From Planctomycetota bacterium (GTDB taxonomy: Bacteria > Planctomycetota > Planctomycetia > Pirellulales > Lacipirellulaceae), in the NCBI GenBank assembly GCA_029781135.1, contig JAKOXH010000050.1, forward strand, positions 1 through 64,000: a DNA stretch of 64,000 nucleotides. The letters are read 5' to 3'. The position numbers and the translations under genes were made by a program. The notes under the pieces were generated by a model. It was not told where the DNA came from. It worked only from the letters and a program-made list of their open reading frames with translations, and made no database searches. Shown one piece after another: positions 61,578 to 64,000 of the stretch (the first letter of the stretch is position 1; each line of letters opens with the position of its first letter).

Positions 61578-62255
61578 ATGCTGCTGGTTGAAAATGTGAA
61601 AAAGGCCTATCGGGAGCCCAATGGCGAAGTGCTGCCGATTTTGGACGTGCCGCGGCTGGCAGTGGAGGCTGGCGAACAGGTCGTGATTCGTGGCCGCAGT
61701 GGCGGCGGTAAAACTACGCTGCTGAATGTCATTTCGGGGCTCGCCACACCGGATAGCGGAAAGATCGTCGTGCAGACGACGGATGTCACGCGGTTATCGG
61801 AGGCTGCCCGCGATCGGTTTCGGGCGCGGCACATCGGCTTCGTATTTCAGACGTTCAACTTGCTGGCAGGCTTTTCGGCCCTTGAGAACGTGCTCTTGGG
61901 GATGACGTTTACCGGGCAGCGGCACGATCACCATCGCGCGACGGAATTGTTGCAGCGGGTTGGGTTGGGGCAGCGGCTGTCGCACAAGCCGGCGGCGCTT
62001 TCGGTGGGCGAGCAGCAGCGTGTTGCCGTCGCGCGGGCGCTGGTGAATCGGCCGGTCCTGCTCTTGGCCGATGAGCCGACGGCAAATATTGATCCGGCGC
62101 ACCAGCAGCAGGTGATCGATCTGTTGCGCGATGTGTGCCGGGCCGAAAACGTGGCGATGTTGCTGGTGACGCACTCGCCCGAGGTATCTGCCCAGTTTGA
62201 TCGGGTTGAGCATTTGGAGGAATTGAATCGAGTGATGGCGGTGGTGAAGCATTGA
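61578..62255 (+). CDS. ABC transporter ATP-binding protein (LolD/MacB-like)
   Basis: This 225-residue ATPase has Walker A GRSGGGKTTLLN (39-50), Q-loop FVFQTFNLLAGFSALEN, signature LSVGEQQRVAVARAL, Walker B LLLADEPTANIDPA and switch THSPEV. It belongs to the MacB/LolD/FtsE type. With the permease 110 bases downstream it likely moves lipoproteins, peptides or lipids across or out of the cytoplasmic membrane. The ATG at 61578 starts the fold. Confidence 0.9.
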   Translation: MLLVENVKKAYREPNGEVLPILDVPRLAVEAGEQVVIRGRSGGGKTTLLNVISGLATPDSGKIVVQTTDVTRLSEAARDRFRARHIGFVFQTFNLLAGFSALENVLLGMTFTGQRHDHHRATELLQRVGLGQRLSHKPAALSVGEQQRVAVARALVNRPVLLLADEPTANIDPAHQQQVIDLLRDVCRAENVAMLLVTHSPEVSAQFDRVEHLEELNRVMAVVKH

Positions 62256-62318
62256 GCGGCGGACGCTGTCTGACTCATCGAAATTATGCGGTCAGCAGTA
62301 GATTAAATTCAGACAAGG

Positions 62319-62356
62319 CTCCCTCACCCCGGCCCTCTCCCAAAGGGAGAGGGAGG
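62319..62356. repeat. Dispersed CCCTCTCCC repeat overlapping a ribosome-binding site
   Basis: CTCCCTCACCCCGGCCCTCT with the CCCAAAGGGAGAGGGAGG inverted half is the clearest copy of the family. Its right end supplies the GGGAGG Shine-Dalgarno of the permease gene. Confidence 0.8.
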
Positions 62357-62364
62357 AAATTGAA

Positions 62365-63843
62365 ATGTCGTTTTGGAAGATAGCTTGGCGGAACATGGAG
62401 CAGCGGGGGCTGGCGTCGGCGCTAACGGCGTTTTCGATGGCGCTGGGCGTGGCCGTGATGATCGCGGTGATCGTGATCTACTCAGTGGCCGTGCGCCAGT
62501 TCGAGCAGAATGCCCAGGGCTATCATCTGATCGTCGGTGGCAAGGGTGGTTCGCTGCAGTTGGTATTGAGCACGGTGTATCACATCGGCCAGCCGCTGTA
62601 CCCGATTCCCTACACGTACTATCAGAAGTTCTTGCCGGGCGGCGAGTTCGGCAGCGTCACGTCGGTGGCGATACCGCAGTGCTTGGGCGACGGTTATCAG
62701 GCGCCCGATGGAACCATGTTCCGGGTGATTGGGACGACGCCCGACTTGTTCGACAAAATCGAGTATGGCCGCACGAAGAAGGGCGAGCCCTTGAAATATG
62801 AGTTTCAGCCCGGTGGGCGGAACTTGCGAGATGCGAGCCAACTGCATGGCGAAGCTTTTCATGAGGCGGCATTCGAGGCGGTTGTCGGTTCGATCGTGGC
62901 CGCCCACGCGGGACTCAAGGTGGGCGATGAAATTCAACCGACGCATGGAATTGGGACGGAGGGGCACAAACACGGCGGGTTCAAAGTGGCCGGCATCTTG
63001 AAGCCGACGGGCACGGCGAACGATCGGGCCGTGTTCATCAACATAGAGGGGTTCTATCGACTAGAAGGGCATGCGCTTGCGGGCGACGAGAAGCATTCAA
63101 CGGAAAAGCCCGCTGGTGCGGCGGCCGATGACAGTTCCGCTAAACCGCAAGCTGCAAAGGAACATGGGCATGAGGATCACGATGCTCACGATAAGGATGA
63201 ACACAAGGACGAACATGCCGCGGATGCTCACGACGAACACGGCCATGAGCATCACGGGCACGTTGATGAGCCGTTGCCGATTGATGAACGCGAAGTGACA
63301 TCCATCCTGGTATTATGCAACAGCCCGCTCGGCCCAAGTTATCTCGATTTCAAGATCAACAAGGGCACCGACCGGATTGCTCAATCGGTCGCACCGGCGC
63401 GCGAGGTGAGCACGCTGATGAGCAGCATCGTCGGGCCGATTCGCATCGTGCTCTTGGTGCTCACGATTTTGGTCGTCGTGGTGGCGGCGATCAGCATTTT
63501 GGTGAGCATCTATAATTCGATGGCCGAGCGGAGCCACGACATTGCCGTGATGCGGGCGTTGGGAGCAAGTCGCAATGCCGTCATGGCGATTGTGCTCGTG
63601 GAGTCGATTTTGCTGGCGCTGGGCGGCGGGCTGATTGGGATGGCGTTGGGCCACGGATTGTTGGGGATGGCGAGCCCGTATGTGCTGGAGCGGACCGGCA
63701 TTTCGCTGAGTTCGTTCGAGTTCGATTGGCAGGAGTTGGTGCTGATTCCGGCGCTCATCGTGCTGGCCTCGCTGGTGGGCTTTTTGCCGGCATTGGCGGC
63801 GTATCGAACGGATGTGGCGAAGTCGCTGTCCGGCAGTCGGTAG
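62365..63843 (+). CDS. ABC transporter permease (FtsX/MacB-like) with His-rich loop
   Basis: This 492-residue membrane protein has the FtsX-family layout. One N-terminal helix (SALTAFSMALGVAVMIAVIV) is followed by a large extracytoplasmic domain and then three C-terminal helices. Residues of about 266-303 of the loop are rich in His and Asp (HGHEDHDAHDKDEHKDEHAAD), a probable metal-binding segment. IPQCLGDGYQ and TPDLFDKIEYG are typical of MacB-type loops. It pairs with the ATPase upstream. The start has GGGAGGAA from the repeat. Confidence 0.88.
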   Translation: MSFWKIAWRNMEQRGLASALTAFSMALGVAVMIAVIVIYSVAVRQFEQNAQGYHLIVGGKGGSLQLVLSTVYHIGQPLYPIPYTYYQKFLPGGEFGSVTSVAIPQCLGDGYQAPDGTMFRVIGTTPDLFDKIEYGRTKKGEPLKYEFQPGGRNLRDASQLHGEAFHEAAFEAVVGSIVAAHAGLKVGDEIQPTHGIGTEGHKHGGFKVAGILKPTGTANDRAVFINIEGFYRLEGHALAGDEKHSTEKPAGAAADDSSAKPQAAKEHGHEDHDAHDKDEHKDEHAADAHDEHGHEHHGHVDEPLPIDEREVTSILVLCNSPLGPSYLDFKINKGTDRIAQSVAPAREVSTLMSSIVGPIRIVLLVLTILVVVVAAISILVSIYNSMAERSHDIAVMRALGASRNAVMAIVLVESILLALGGGLIGMALGHGLLGMASPYVLERTGISLSSFEFDWQELVLIPALIVLASLVGFLPALAAYRTDVAKSLSGSR

Positions 63844-63909
63844 GCGTGCCGAACAGTGCGGCGGCGAGTAGAATACTGGTTGTCGTTCCTCGGTCGGGCG
63901 GTAGATTGT

Positions 63910-64000
63910 CTCACGCAAAGACGCAGAGGCGCAAAGAAGAAGATTCGGAACACTAATCGACGCTAATCGTCGCTAATGACAATAATTCGTTCCGATTAGC
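63910..64000. repeat. Dispersed CTCACGCAAAGACGCAG repeat and ATTAGCG tandem units
   Basis: CTCACGCAAAGACGCAGAGG resembles the arms at 18800-18881. It is followed by CTAATCGACGCTAATCG units and an ATTAGC at the window edge. The element continues beyond the window. Confidence 0.6.

Overview
The window looks like a chromosomal segment of a planctomycete, most likely a member of the Pirellulales; the order is inferred. The evidence is a set of family hallmarks seen together: PEP-CTERM tails with dockerin-like repeats on a sulfatase, a LExRxLLSA-type N-terminal motif on a giant repeat protein, a BBP7-like barrel protein, a TIGR03067-like protein, a DUF4254 protein and a UvrA made of two fused copies. 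The DNA is GC-rich by eye. Genes are well spaced, often monocistronic, and many lack an obvious Shine-Dalgarno site. Gaps between genes are littered with short palindromic and low-complexity dispersed repeats.

Region by region: 1-1080 is a mobile-element scar, in which a REP-associated tyrosine transposase (RAYT) with flanking repeats sits between two tail-to-tail transposase remnants. 1081-15272 holds a secreted sialidase-like protein and a loose set of surface-glycan genes: sulfotransferase, two GT4 glycosyltransferases, a PEP-CTERM sulfatase, a SAM methyltransferase, a Wzx-type flippase, a GT9 glycosyltransferase and a DUF4254 protein. Among them lie a secreted esterase, a DUF3175 protein and a TIGR03067-like protein. 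15425-23730 holds an M28 peptidase or glutaminyl cyclase, small membrane and hypothetical proteins, HemW, a retropepsin-like protease and a CPA2 antiporter.

23785-37917 holds an 1842-residue LEPR/RTX/G8/beta-helix protein, a PL22-like propeller, a phosphoglucomutase, a C-terminal mono-haem protein, a uronate isomerase-like enzyme and a PEP-CTERM subtilase whose expected catalytic Asp reads Glu. This part hints at degradation of polyuronides or other polysaccharides. 37964-55565 holds an RlmI/RlmK-like methyltransferase, the roughly 2430-residue double UvrA with an extra C-terminal domain, a CBM9-like protein, a five-PAS hybrid histidine kinase, RibD, a large SEC-C protein and transaldolase. 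55900-63843 holds the BBP7-like protein, an S41 processing peptidase, a small protein, FolC and a LolD/MacB-like ABC pair whose permease has a His-rich loop.

The most unusual points are the double UvrA with a duplicated C-terminal module and repeat-derived linkers, the RTX-G8 giant, the RAYT module nested in transposase tails, and the frequent in-frame acceptance of dispersed repeats by housekeeping genes (uvrA, hemW, folC and an rRNA-type methyltransferase). No tRNA, rRNA or CRISPR array was recognised.
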